20,384 nucleotides of DNA from a virus: positions 1 through 20,384 of IMG/VR virus record IMGVR_UViG_3300047994_000059, one strand, 5' to 3'. Below the pieces are notes generated by a model. The model was not told where the DNA came from, did no database searches, and saw only the letters and a list, made by a program, of their open reading frames with translations. A program made the translations under genes and the position numbers. Of the stretch, positions 1 through 7,734 are shown in pieces. How positions within the stretch are numbered: the stretch's first letter is position 1; each line of letters begins with the position of its first letter.

Positions 1-307
1 CAAGCCATTTTTCGTCAAGAGCATTTTCTGTGTCAATCATCACTACAAAGATTCCTTGCTCTTGAGCGTTCTTTGCAATGTTACCGGAAACAATGTAAGA
101 TTTGCCGGCGCCGGATTCGCCTGCAAAAACTGTAACCTTACCCATCGGGATACCTTTGTAAAAGTCTCCACTGATGAGATAGTTCAATCCGTATGAACCT
201 GTACTAATCCAGATATCAGGATCATTAAATCCTGTTGAAATACCTGTAATATTTTTTGTTAGGTTTTTTCTGAACCGAGAGATATCGAATGGTTTTGCCA
301 TACTCAT
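1..307 (-). CDS. uvsX: UvsX/RecA-like recombinase, N-terminal part (cut by window edge)
   Basis: About 102 N-terminal residues are visible. The product should be the phage RecA-family strand-exchange ATPase, which forms filaments on ssDNA with the help of gp32 during recombination-dependent replication. A clear Walker A box, GESGAGKS, lies at residues 63-70, followed by the hydrophobic strand VVMIDTENALDEKW, which is typical of the UvsX/RecA core. The preceding segment YLISGDFYKGIPMGKVTVFA is the usual entry into the ATPase domain. I chose the ATG at 307-305 because AAGGA lies about 6 nt upstream and because it overlaps the TGA of the HNH-like gene in an ATGA junction; the in-frame ATG at 301 is the alternative. 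It follows gp32 and the HNH-like gene, so replication/recombination genes cluster at this end. The rest lies beyond position 1. Confidence 0.92.
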   Translation of the reverse strand, partial: MSMAKPFDISRFRKNLTKNITGISTGFNDPDIWISTGSYGLNYLISGDFYKGIPMGKVTVFAGESGAGKSYIVSGNIAKNAQEQGIFVVMIDTENALDEKWL

Positions 308-843
308 TTATTCCTTTTCATATAATCTAATATTTTCTCAAGCTGTTCGATAGTTATATCGGATTTAAGTTTATTTGTTTTCCAACTAATAACAAAGACG
401 TTACCGGAAATATATCCTAATTCGGGTATTACTTTATCAATACTTGTTTTGTTAGAATTTCGTGTTTGTTTACCATCTTTCTCGGCACTACAGCCATAAT
501 TTAGTTTTATGCCAAGCACTGGACAAAATTCAGGTTTGTGTAATTCTTCAAATGTAATAGAAAACGGTATTCCATTTTTTACAGCAAATTGCTTTCTTTG
601 AAGAAATTGTCTATGAAATGTATTGTCTGGATTTCTGTAATTATCCCTGTCTTTTGCGTGATGTATTTCCTTAGCACACTGAATGCAGGTCTTTGTTGAA
701 ACTCTACGTTCGGCAATGTGTCCATGCTTACAGGGTTTACCTGTAAAATATGTAGATTTACCTAATAGTATTGCTTCCTCTCGTGCCGCAATCAGGCAAT
801 AAGGTCGTTTTATCATAAATTGTAAATGGGGATTTCTCCCCAT
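304..843 (-). CDS. HNH-like (treble-clef) endonuclease, probably free-standing homing endonuclease
   Basis: A 179-residue protein inserted between gp32 and uvsX. The N-terminal half has a cysteine/histidine-rich segment, GKPCKHGHIAERR followed by TKTCIQCAKE (about residues 35-60), which looks zinc-binding. The C-terminal half has CPVLGIKLNYG, then TSIDKVIPELGYISGNVFV and WKTNKLKSD, the pattern of phage HNH-like nucleases (S-x-D-K/R, GYxxGNv, N-x-x-K). The canonical DH pair of HNH is not obvious, so activity is inferred. The position between two essential replication genes is typical of homing endonucleases. No good ribosome binding site is seen for the ATG at 843, which is buried in a hairpin (824-845); the ATG at 816 (residue 10) is an alternative start. 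Its TGA overlaps the uvsX ATG. Confidence 0.72.
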   Translation of the reverse strand: MGRNPHLQFMIKRPYCLIAAREEAILLGKSTYFTGKPCKHGHIAERRVSTKTCIQCAKEIHHAKDRDNYRNPDNTFHRQFLQRKQFAVKNGIPFSITFEELHKPEFCPVLGIKLNYGCSAEKDGKQTRNSNKTSIDKVIPELGYISGNVFVISWKTNKLKSDITIEQLEKILDYMKRNK

Positions 844-845
844 TT
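824..845 (-). promoter_or_regulatory. Hairpin covering the start codon of the HNH-like gene
   Basis: On the minus strand AAATGGGG and CCCCATTT pair perfectly over 8 bp around a 6-nt loop. The first possible ATG of the HNH-like gene lies in the 5' arm, just after the gp32 stop. It could sequester that start or attenuate transcription after gp32. There is no proper T tract, so I do not call it an intrinsic terminator. Confidence 0.5.
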
Positions 846-855
846 ATTTCATTTA

Positions 856-1926
856 TTACGATTTATTTCTCGAGCGCAACATTTGCAAAATTTCTTGCGG
901 GCTCTTTCCAGTGGTTGCACCGGCAGTAACAGTTTCTTTGACTTCAGTCTTTTCTTCAACCCTTAGATCTGCGTCGAAAGGTGGCTCGTCATCTTCAACA
1001 ACTGTTGCCTTCACAGGTGCTGGTGCTGGTGCTGGTGCTGGGGCTGGTGCAGGACGAGATACTGGAACGGCTGTGCGTTGAACACGCTTGCCTTCTCCGC
1101 CTTCAGCATCATCCTTTGAACTGCTATCAAAGCCGAATGGTTTATAATGCTGGCTCCACAATGCCGGATCATACAGTTCTCCATCTAACGATGCTTGGAA
1201 CATATCAAACATAATCGACAACTGTTCGGGAGTAGGACGCTTTGGCAGATATGTTGATAGATCAACTAGACCATATTGGTTAATTGCTGCCAGCATTTCT
1301 TCGGTAATGCTGGATTCCTTACGTGCCCATTTCGATGTACCGTAATCAGCATAACCACCCTTGCTTGTTTTAGACACAATGAAATCTGTACCGTTGATAA
1401 AATCAACAGGGCTGTTTTCCATGTCGGGATCCAATAATGCAGCCTTAATGATTGCAAAAATCTGTGGTCCAATAATAAACTTACGGATTGGGTTTTCTGG
1501 CTTTTCTGCCTCATTTAGCGCATCTTGTTTGACGAACCCTTGCATGTAATAGGTACGCTTAACCCAGTATTTGCGAGCTGTTTCTTCGAGAGATTTATCC
1601 TTCCACCATGGACGAACTTCATTCAATATTGGACAAGTCTTCGGACCGTCCCACATTTCAATACATGGAACCTGCACTTCTACTGACTTGTTTTCGTCCT
1701 GTCCCTTAATTCCCGGGAAGGCTAGCTTGATGATTTGACGTTCTGCCCAGAAGAATGAATTATCTGGATTTGCGTCAGGTGCGAAGCGGAGTATTGATGT
1801 TGTGCCTTCTGCAATGTTCCAGTGCGGATAAGTGGCGCGATCTCCCGAAAAAGATCCATTAGCTCCACCCTTTTTGTTTTCTAGGGCTTGTAATTTTCTA
1901 CGAATTTCTTCTAATGTTTTACTCAT
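856..1926 (-). CDS. gp32: Single-stranded DNA-binding protein, gp32-like
   Basis: 356 residues, against about 301 in T4. The product coats ssDNA at the replication fork and works with UvsX. After a basic N-terminus (LEEIRRKLQALENKK) comes a gp32-type OB-fold core with HWNIAEGTTSILRFAP (about residues 35-50), VPCIEMWDGPKTCPI (C88 and C98, in the region of the T4 zinc ligands, though the full zinc set is not evident) and YYMQGFVKQD. A Pro-Ala linker (about 291-305) joins an acidic stretch (EDDEPPFDAD) to a short conserved-looking tail, SPQEILQML. The acidic C-terminal domain of gp32 is known to recruit replication partners; the longer linker here is inferred to space it out. The start ATG at 1926 has AGGAAA about 9 nt upstream. 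It has its own sigma70-like promoter, so it is probably expressed early. Confidence 0.9.
   Translation of the reverse strand: MSKTLEEIRRKLQALENKKGGANGSFSGDRATYPHWNIAEGTTSILRFAPDANPDNSFFWAERQIIKLAFPGIKGQDENKSVEVQVPCIEMWDGPKTCPILNEVRPWWKDKSLEETARKYWVKRTYYMQGFVKQDALNEAEKPENPIRKFIIGPQIFAIIKAALLDPDMENSPVDFINGTDFIVSKTSKGGYADYGTSKWARKESSITEEMLAAINQYGLVDLSTYLPKRPTPEQLSIMFDMFQASLDGELYDPALWSQHYKPFGFDSSSKDDAEGGEGKRVQRTAVPVSRPAPAPAPAPAPAPVKATVVEDDEPPFDADLRVEEKTEVKETVTAGATTGKSPQEILQMLRSRNKS
1016..1051 (-). repeat. Hexanucleotide tandem repeat encoding the Pro-Ala linker of gp32
   Basis: On the plus strand the unit ggtgct is repeated about six times with few changes. On the minus strand this encodes alternating Pro and Ala between the core and the acidic tail of gp32. 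Slipped-strand replication could change the linker length without breaking the frame. Confidence 0.75.
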
Positions 1927-1972
1927 AATTTTATTTCCTGCTTTAGTTTATGTTGAACGCTATTATTCGAGC

Positions 1973-2008
1973 TGCGATTCTACTGGGGTCACGTTAATCC
2001 CTTTCGCA
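1973..2008 (-). promoter_or_regulatory. Candidate structured leader of gp32 mRNA
   Basis: The expected leader is about 105 nt. Within it TGCGA (2008-2004) can pair with TCGCA (1977-1973), enclosing GGG (2001-1999) that can pair with CCC inside 1988-1985. T4 gp32 is known to repress its own translation through a folded leader; by analogy this may be the operator. The pairing was read by eye, so it is weak evidence. Confidence 0.3.
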
Positions 2009-2023
2009 TCTTACTTGCTAAGG

Positions 2024-2050
2024 TTTTCGTATGCAGCTAGTGTACGAAAA
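2024..2050 (-). promoter_or_regulatory. Inverted repeat over the -10 region of the gp32 promoter (candidate operator)
   Basis: TTTTCGTA and TACGAAAA form a perfect 8-bp inverted repeat separated by 11 bases. The -10 hexamer (2044-2039) partly overlaps one arm and partly lies in the spacer. A dimeric repressor binding here would block RNA polymerase. It may instead form an RNA hairpin at the transcript start. Confidence 0.45.
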
Positions 2051-2067
2051 CTCGGTGTGTTTGTCAA
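2039..2067 (-). promoter_or_regulatory. Sigma70-type promoter for gp32
   Basis: A consensus -35 TTGACA (2067-2062) is followed after exactly 17 nt by TACACT (2044-2039), which matches four of six bases of TATAAT. Initiation would fall near 2032. The site lies between the stop of the 504-residue gene and gp32, as expected for a replication gene expressed early by unmodified host polymerase. Confidence 0.7.
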
Positions 2068-2087
2068 GAACTTCTTAGTAGAAGTTC
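2068..2087 (-). repeat. 8-bp inverted repeat just upstream of the gp32 -35 box
   Basis: GAACTTCT and AGAAGTTC flank a 4-nt loop. The 5' arm contains the last codons of the 504-residue gene and the loop region contains its TAA. Only a short mixed TTCTTG follows, so it is at best a weak terminator; it could also be a regulator site next to the -35 box. Confidence 0.45.
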
Positions 2088-3589
2088 AAAATATATTTAT
2101 CAAAAAACGAGGACAAATCCGATGATTCTTTAATTTCTTTTCTTACTGTAGATTTTTCTTCTACTTTGGCATTTTCAAGAACTTGCGTAATTACTGCACG
2201 TTCGAAATCATTTACGACCCCCTCCTTGCATAGTTTTGTACCAACTTTGTTAACAAAACTAGACAATTCTTCGTTTTCCATAATTCTTAGAGCAAGTTCA
2301 TTGAGTTTAAATCCTAGGCGAGCATTTTCGCTTGCAAACTCGAACATCGGTGTTGTATTTATTGATTCTCGGCGTAGCATCACAGTAATCGCGGCTGCTT
2401 CTTCGATACGCTTGTGATAAGTATCTTTTTCCTGAACCAGCTGTTTAATGATAGGTAGTACACCTTCGAACTTTTCATCAAATCGACGAATAGTAAACAA
2501 GTCCTTTAGCCCAGACACATCATTTTCGGCGAGAGTTTCTCTTTCAAATGTTTCGAGACGTGCTTTTACTGTTTCGTATGTCTTGACACCTGTAAGCTTA
2601 CGGAGTTCTGTACGAATGGTTTCGATATTTTCTTTTACTGTCTCAACAATACCTGAACTATCTTCATTAATTAGATTATTGGTAGTCACATAACGATTAA
2701 AGGATTGTAATTTTAAAAGATTTCCTGTATTTTCGGAAATATAGGAACCAACTTTATCAACCATTGATCCGCCGTGAGCCATATGTTGCGCCATAGCACG
2801 GGCACCTGGAAGATAATTATGAGGAAATCGAAAACGTTCGCCATTACATTCGAGAAAAATAGCAGAAATATGACGTGTACGTGATCCACGAACATTTTCA
2901 TCTACCGGAGTCTTATGACGAACAAGAAGTCTTACATTTTCAAGTGTTTGCTGTGAAGTACGAGCAGAACCGAACATCTTACTGAAACTTTCGGTAATTG
3001 CCTCTTCAACCGCCATAGAATAAACAACATAATCCTTATAAGGAGTTGCAGTAATCTTTCCGGCAGAAACCAATTTATTTAGAATCGGTTGTACATCTTC
3101 TGGTTCTTCACCCAAATTGTTGCAGATATCGTGCATGGCCGCACCGTTAGGTTGGTGATGTTGATGATTCATGCTTGTAAACTTCTTGATCATTTTAATA
3201 ACTTCGCCAACTAAATGGTGGTTGTGTGGGTTCATATCGTTTTCCATCATTATACCTTGTTGATTTTTTGCTTGATAAGCAAAATGTTTTGGTTCGATTG
3301 ATTTTCCAAATACCTTAATTTTAGAATTCATCATAAATTCGTCTGCTAATCTACGAATATTTTTCTGAAGTGGTAACACAGATTCGTCCACCGATGCACC
3401 TTTGCTAAACTCTATATTATTTTCTTCTTCGTTAATTGTTACCATGATATTCGGATTTGCTACAAAAAAACGCCGACCTTGTGATGGATCAGTTGTCTCG
3501 GCACCGTTATTATCGAATATCTTGATTTGAAGTCCATTACCTTTAAGTAATGAAAAGACTTTTTCAGCAAGTGCGTTTTTTTCTACCAT
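2075..3589 (-). CDS. Conserved phage protein of unknown function with a winged-helix-like segment
   Basis: 504 residues; I do not recognise a named family. The N-terminus (KVFSLLKGNGLQIKIFDNN, then DPSQGRRFFV) looks like a small alpha/beta domain. Residues about 115-150 are rich in His, Asn and Met (NPHNHH, NHQHHQPNG). Residues about 150-195 read like a winged helix: AAMHDICNNLGEEPEDVQ, then LNKLVSAGKI and a hydrophobic wing YKDYVVYSM. The C-terminal half is strongly helical and charged. There is no signal peptide and no membrane segment. The ATG at 3589 has AAAGGAATC about 7 nt upstream and a GATAAATA motif at 3614-3607, so late expression and a virion or virion-associated role are plausible but inferred. 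Confidence 0.75.
   Translation of the reverse strand: MVEKNALAEKVFSLLKGNGLQIKIFDNNGAETTDPSQGRRFFVANPNIMVTINEEENNIEFSKGASVDESVLPLQKNIRRLADEFMMNSKIKVFGKSIEPKHFAYQAKNQQGIMMENDMNPHNHHLVGEVIKMIKKFTSMNHQHHQPNGAAMHDICNNLGEEPEDVQPILNKLVSAGKITATPYKDYVVYSMAVEEAITESFSKMFGSARTSQQTLENVRLLVRHKTPVDENVRGSRTRHISAIFLECNGERFRFPHNYLPGARAMAQHMAHGGSMVDKVGSYISENTGNLLKLQSFNRYVTTNNLINEDSSGIVETVKENIETIRTELRKLTGVKTYETVKARLETFERETLAENDVSGLKDLFTIRRFDEKFEGVLPIIKQLVQEKDTYHKRIEEAAAITVMLRRESINTTPMFEFASENARLGFKLNELALRIMENEELSSFVNKVGTKLCKEGVVNDFERAVITQVLENAKVEEKSTVRKEIKESSDLSSFFDKYILNFY
2094..2101 (-). promoter_or_regulatory. GATAAATA late-promoter-like motif upstream of gp32
   Basis: GATAAATA lies in the last codons of the upstream gene (Asp-Lys-Tyr). 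It matches the motif found before other genes here and would give gp32 a late promoter in addition to the sigma70-type one. It may be chance coding sequence. Confidence 0.35.
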
Positions 3590-3605
3590 AGTTGATTCCT
3601 TTGTC

Positions 3606-4310
3606 TTATTTATCTAATCTTCGTAATCTTTTTGTCTCTAAGATTTTTTTCTTAGTTTCTTCCGACATTGGTTTTCTAATACGGTTACGACTTGCTTCAC
3701 CTATTTTCCTCTTGGCTTCTTCGGAATGTTTCTTGCCTATATTTGCCTTTTTTATTTTTTCAATAACGCCAGGTGAATGAGTTTTACCATAAAATCCGTT
3801 ATTTTCGCCAACAAGTCTGCCCTTCATTACTTCTGATTGCTTTTGTTTTGTTTCTTCTTTATGAGTTTTACCGAAAAATGCGTTATCTTCACCGGATCGA
3901 CCTATCTTTGCTTTATGTTCCTCTGTTAGTTTTCTACCTTTTAATTTAGTGGATCTGCCAGTTCTGGTTTCGGACATTTTCTTTTTTGTTTCATCTGAAT
4001 GATTATATATGCGGCCAGAAACACCTTCGCCGCCATCTGTGTGATTGAATAGACATCCAGTCTTTTTGTCTAATCTCCCATATATAGATATCCAAAATAT
4101 TTCTAATATTTTCGCTTCGCTTATAGATCTAACATCTTCCTTTATAATAATCGGTGTTAGAGATTTTTCTTTTAGATTTCTAATCCATCCAGCAAAAGAC
4201 TTATTATGGCTCTTTACAAGGTGAGAATAGGCACGATTTCCGTGCCCATACCCAACATATCGTGGAATATTCTTTATAGGATCTATATAGATATAAGTGT
4301 AATAGTTCAT
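3606..4310 (-). CDS. GIY-YIG homing endonuclease with NUMOD3 repeats
   Basis: 234 residues. The N-terminal nuclease domain (1-95) has YIYID (from Y6) and RYVGYG (17-22) in place of the GIY and YIG motifs, then R26, a likely catalytic Glu (E70 in KILEIFWI) and FNHTDGG with N89. The rest is a DNA-binding array of at least four NUMOD3-type repeats, each like G-[RK]-x-[LH]-[ST]-E-E-x-K-x-K (GRKLTEEHKAKIG, GKTHKEETKQKQSE, GKKHSEEAKRKIGEA), plus a final PMSEETKKKI. Such proteins nick or cut a related allele near their own gene and spread by repair. It follows the large terminase gene with a 29-nt gap, so the terminase locus is a likely target. The ribosome binding site is poor, as is common for these genes. 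Confidence 0.88.
   Translation of the reverse strand: MNYYTYIYIDPIKNIPRYVGYGHGNRAYSHLVKSHNKSFAGWIRNLKEKSLTPIIIKEDVRSISEAKILEIFWISIYGRLDKKTGCLFNHTDGGEGVSGRIYNHSDETKKKMSETRTGRSTKLKGRKLTEEHKAKIGRSGEDNAFFGKTHKEETKQKQSEVMKGRLVGENNGFYGKTHSPGVIEKIKKANIGKKHSEEAKRKIGEASRNRIRKPMSEETKKKILETKRLRRLDK
3607..3614 (-). promoter_or_regulatory. Late promoter motif GATAAATA for the 504-residue gene
   Basis: GATAAATA on the minus strand contains the TAA stop of the GIY-YIG gene. T4 late promoters (TATAAATA) lie about 6 nt before the start of transcription, which would put it near 3601, a few bases before AAAGGAATC and the ATG at 3589. Confidence 0.6.
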
Positions 4311-4339
4311 AGAACTACTTATCTAAAATGTTATACGGG

Positions 4340-6898
4340 CTAGATAAAAACCGGCATCGGCTCGTCGTATTGTGATCTTTCGGCTCCACCTACATTACTA
4401 TTGATAGCCGATTGTGATTTATCATCCCATGTGGATATAAAATCAGTCATTCTGACTGCAAGAATCATAGACATAATCAAATCATCTGTTTGCCCAATAC
4501 GAGCTTCATATGTATTAGCACGCGAAACAAATACTTTAAGTTCTGATAAAATTCCTTTAGAATTTAATTTCATTCTTCCTGATTCAATCAAGAATTTTAA
4601 TTTAGCACAGGCTTCGAGTTTAGATTTATTTGTTGTTACAAACCCAGCGCGACGACCTGTTTTACCTTGTAATCTATTTTTAGGATCATGTAACATGGTT
4701 CCTGGAAAATTTTCTTCTCCAGTATCTCGTATAACAACAAGTGCTGCTTCACCTAATGAATTACTTTCTACAGACCAATATATTTCAGGTTTGCCTTTTT
4801 GATATATTTCTTCAAGAATACTTTTCATTGTGCGAACTTGATCTTCAATAGGAGCTCTGTTACTGCTCCATTCTGCTACCTGAACGAGTGTCGGTAATTC
4901 TAAAACTTGAATAGCTGCGTTATCGCCGCCGGTACCCATGGATGGATCTAAGGAAACAACATATGTCATGTCGGCGCGTATCTCTGAATACCAACGAACC
5001 TGACCAGATTTTCGGATAGGTTGTTTAGCTTCAATTTGTGCAAGTTTTACGGGATTGATAAGAGTTTCTTCAAATGTAATAAATTGACATTCGTGTTCTC
5101 TTAGAAATCTATCTTCCCCAAGACCAGCACGTTCCGAATCGGCCCACTCTTGATCTCGGTCAGGATGAGCGGCCCATGTAGAAATATATGGCCTAAATCC
5201 ATTTTGTCCTACTTCTGTTTCGTTCCCATTAGCGTCAACAAGCTTATTCGCACCGAACCAGATATCTGCAAACTGATCTTCATCTGTGTTTGGTGTCGAA
5301 GTTATAATACACTTACCACCGGTGGAAAGTGTAGGTGATAGGGAAGTCCAAAACTCTTTAGCGATATTTGGTTCAACGAATGCAAATTCGTCAAGATAAA
5401 CTAGAGACAACGAAAGTCCACGGCCTGTATTTTCTGTTGTTGTCGTAGCTACAATTCTCGAACCGTTATCAAAGTCAACAGAGCGTTTGTTATATGATTT
5501 CACACCAGCTCGAATATGATCAGGTACAGATTCATAGGCGTATCGTACTCTGTGCATAATTTCCTGGGCGCCGTCATATTTGTTTGATGCAACAAGAATA
5601 GTGGCATCATTTACGAACATAGCGTACCAAAGTAGGTATCCTGCAGCAACGGTGGTATTATGTGTCGGAATTAGTGTCTTACCACATAAGAATAAATGAT
5701 CTTTATTATCAACTTGTAAACATCTCACCGGAACACTTTCTACTTTTTTAATTGAACGAATATAAATTCTTGAATTTTTCGGATGATTTTTTAATAATTT
5801 TTGTCTATTAAGCTTTCTCGGTAACAAGAATATGTCGAATCTATTTGTAGCAAATACAACACTAAAATTTTCCTTAAACTTTGTTTTTCTACCTTTAATT
5901 GTACTCTTTATTCCTAAAGTAGATAATAATAGTCTTACTTCATCTGCAAATCTTCTATTAGATTGATAAAAACGACTAACACCGGATTTTTCACAGGTTC
6001 CATCAGTATCCATTAATCCACGCAATAATTCTAATCTATCTTCTATAGAAGTAAATATATAATCATGAGGAATATGTTTATTACCCCATGCACCGGCTTT
6101 CTTAAGATCTGTAACAAGACCGTATGTTGTGAAATTTCCTGTTCTTTCAGATCTTTTGTCTAATCTAAAATCTGAAACTTTATATCCAATACTTTCAAAT
6201 TTTTCTTTATAAATTTCAAAATCTTCTATAGTACAGGTAATTCGTCCATCAGATGTACCGCCGTCACCTAACCATACTCCAAAAATATATGGATTTACAG
6301 GAAGTTTTTTCTTATCAAATTCAATCGCTTCGTTGTGTTTAATATGTACAGAGTGTGATCTTTTATCGAACTTATTAAATCTTTCTATTAATTCTAATGT
6401 GGTAATAGTTGTATTGCCGCGAACAGGATCTGTAATATTCCATAAATGTTCAGCATCTGCAGTTATTTTTTCACCATGCATAAACTCTATTTCATAGCAC
6501 GGTCTATCATTCATTGTTTCTGTAATAAAGGTAATCTTTGTTTCTTTACCATCTTGACCATAGATTGTATCACCTACGGATAAATCACCTAAAGAATTAA
6601 ATCCAGTAGGAGTCAAAATAGGTGTATCTATGGATAACGCCTTCCCCATTTGCCTACTCACCATGTTTACTGATTTTCTATATCCGTGATATGTCTTTAT
6701 TAAATCTATTTGAAAATCATATAGCTTCAGTTTTTCTCTACCACGCATCGGATGCTGAATATACATGAAGTTTGCTATAAAATATTCTGGACCCGTATCA
6801 GGATCCAAACATTTTTTTAATTCATCAATTTGTTCCTTTGTATAAGAAACTTTTGTATAAGCTCTTTTTACAAGCTTATCATCTTGATAGATCGCCAT
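4340..6898 (-). CDS. gp17: Large terminase subunit (gp17-like) containing an intein
   Basis: 852 codons in one frame: 524 host residues plus a 328-residue intein (87-414). The mature product is the ATPase and nuclease that packages concatemeric DNA through the portal. The N-terminal part has YDFQIDLIKTY and the Walker A box SRQMGK/TT, split by the intein between Lys86 and Thr415. Walker B is SLVYLDEFAF (D503, E504) and the coupling motif is ITSTPN (about 532-537). The RNase H-fold nuclease has SLDPSMGTGG (D651), YWSVESNS (E711) and QTDDLIMS (D805, D806). The spliced length is shorter than the 610 residues of T4 gp17 but normal for the family. Its ATG overlaps the upstream TAA (TAATG). The small subunit gene lies about 2 kb upstream, separated by three other genes. 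Confidence 0.95.
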   Translation of the reverse strand: MAIYQDDKLVKRAYTKVSYTKEQIDELKKCLDPDTGPEYFIANFMYIQHPMRGREKLKLYDFQIDLIKTYHGYRKSVNMVSRQMGKALSIDTPILTPTGFNSLGDLSVGDTIYGQDGKETKITFITETMNDRPCYEIEFMHGEKITADAEHLWNITDPVRGNTTITTLELIERFNKFDKRSHSVHIKHNEAIEFDKKKLPVNPYIFGVWLGDGGTSDGRITCTIEDFEIYKEKFESIGYKVSDFRLDKRSERTGNFTTYGLVTDLKKAGAWGNKHIPHDYIFTSIEDRLELLRGLMDTDGTCEKSGVSRFYQSNRRFADEVRLLLSTLGIKSTIKGRKTKFKENFSVVFATNRFDIFLLPRKLNRQKLLKNHPKNSRIYIRSIKKVESVPVRCLQVDNKDHLFLCGKTLIPTHNTTVAAGYLLWYAMFVNDATILVASNKYDGAQEIMHRVRYAYESVPDHIRAGVKSYNKRSVDFDNGSRIVATTTTENTGRGLSLSLVYLDEFAFVEPNIAKEFWTSLSPTLSTGGKCIITSTPNTDEDQFADIWFGANKLVDANGNETEVGQNGFRPYISTWAAHPDRDQEWADSERAGLGEDRFLREHECQFITFEETLINPVKLAQIEAKQPIRKSGQVRWYSEIRADMTYVVSLDPSMGTGGDNAAIQVLELPTLVQVAEWSSNRAPIEDQVRTMKSILEEIYQKGKPEIYWSVESNSLGEAALVVIRDTGEENFPGTMLHDPKNRLQGKTGRRAGFVTTNKSKLEACAKLKFLIESGRMKLNSKGILSELKVFVSRANTYEARIGQTDDLIMSMILAVRMTDFISTWDDKSQSAINSNVGGAERSQYDEPMPVFI
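5657..6640 (-). mobile_element. Intein with LAGLIDADG homing endonuclease inside the terminase Walker A box
   Basis: Codons 87-414 of the terminase frame. The N-terminal splice block reads ALSIDTPILTPTGFNSLGD, with Ala rather than Cys or Ser at position 1. The C-terminal blocks are VRCLQVDNKDHLFLCGK and LIPTHN, followed by Thr as +1 residue. Ala1 inteins are a known class that skips the first acyl shift. Between the blocks is a two-motif LAGLIDADG (DOD) endonuclease: YIFGVWLGDGG (intein residues about 118-128) and ELLRGLMDTDGT (about 204-215). The His in ADAEHLWN fits splice block B. All splice residues needed by an Ala1 intein seem present, so it should be active. Insertion within the ATP-binding loop, the most conserved site of the gene, is typical of inteins. 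Confidence 0.95.
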
Positions 6899-7734
6899 TA
6901 CTTTTTAGAAGATTCTCTAAGATAATTTCTGTAACCATAAACTAGTTCTGTATGAACTTCGTCTACTTGCATTTTCTTTTGCTCAGGATTATCGCCTTGG
7001 CGTGCTCCGGATGGACCAGTATCTGATACTACAGGACTATCGGCACCATTAGGAAAATAATCATTCCCGGATGCATCATTTACATCATTGTAACCGTTCT
7101 GAATATCTTCCATCGGGAAATCGTCGCCACCGTAATCTTCATCCGAACCGTGACCAGCACTTGCTAGAGCATCACCATCTGCTGACATATTGTCCGGTTC
7201 ATCAATCATACTATCATATTCTTCGGAACCGGTATCTGGCCATAGTTCGTCTTCGATAGCAGCCATAATGGTAGAAATTTCTGGACTCGAAACACCTTGC
7301 TGTTCGAGTTCTTTAGCAACAATTTCTAATGCCTTATCTTCTGGAACAAAAGAATCACTAAGTTGTGATAAACGATCCATCGACTGGTGGAACAATACTT
7401 CTGACATTTTGTTTTCAAACATAGACATAGAACATTCATCCTTTTTCATTGCATTACTTAATTGTTTTGTTCCTGTATCAGCCTGATTAAATTCCTTAGC
7501 TACACTTTGGTCAATTCCAGCTTTTTTAGCAAATTTAGGATCGTGTGCGGCGGCGGCCATAAAACGTGCTTGTTTCTCTGATGTTGATTTTTCAACAATA
7601 GTGCCCGGATCATCCATTGCTATTTCGTCTTTTGACATTTTGATATCTTTGGCAGTTGTATCTTTATTTTTACCAACACCAGGAACAGCTACTACACCTT
7701 CCATGAGCTTGATCATTTCTCTCATAGTTTTCAT
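6898..7734 (-). CDS. Acidic phage protein of unknown function with a SxxQxRFM motif
   Basis: 278 residues, not firmly recognised. Residues about 50-100 contain STSEKQARFMAAAAHDP and then SVAKEFNQADTGTKQL, a short helical motif seen in assorted phage proteins, including capsid-core-associated ones. The middle is helical. Residues about 165-260 are very acidic and rich in Gly, Asp and Asn (EDYGGDDFPMED), probably disordered. The C-terminus (YGYRNYLRESSKK) is basic. No nuclease motif or membrane segment is visible. The ATG overlaps the upstream TGA, with TAGGA about 6 nt away, and the stop overlaps the terminase start, so it is co-translated with gp17. A scaffold, core or packaging accessory role is a guess from acidity and position. 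Confidence 0.75.
   Translation of the reverse strand: MKTMREMIKLMEGVVAVPGVGKNKDTTAKDIKMSKDEIAMDDPGTIVEKSTSEKQARFMAAAAHDPKFAKKAGIDQSVAKEFNQADTGTKQLSNAMKKDECSMSMFENKMSEVLFHQSMDRLSQLSDSFVPEDKALEIVAKELEQQGVSSPEISTIMAAIEDELWPDTGSEEYDSMIDEPDNMSADGDALASAGHGSDEDYGGDDFPMEDIQNGYNDVNDASGNDYFPNGADSPVVSDTGPSGARQGDNPEQKKMQVDEVHTELVYGYRNYLRESSKK

Noticed and set aside
1016-1051. Short repeat array as a possible CRISPR or origin iteron
   Set aside because: It is an in-frame hexamer repeat encoding the Pro-Ala linker of gp32, with no spacers.
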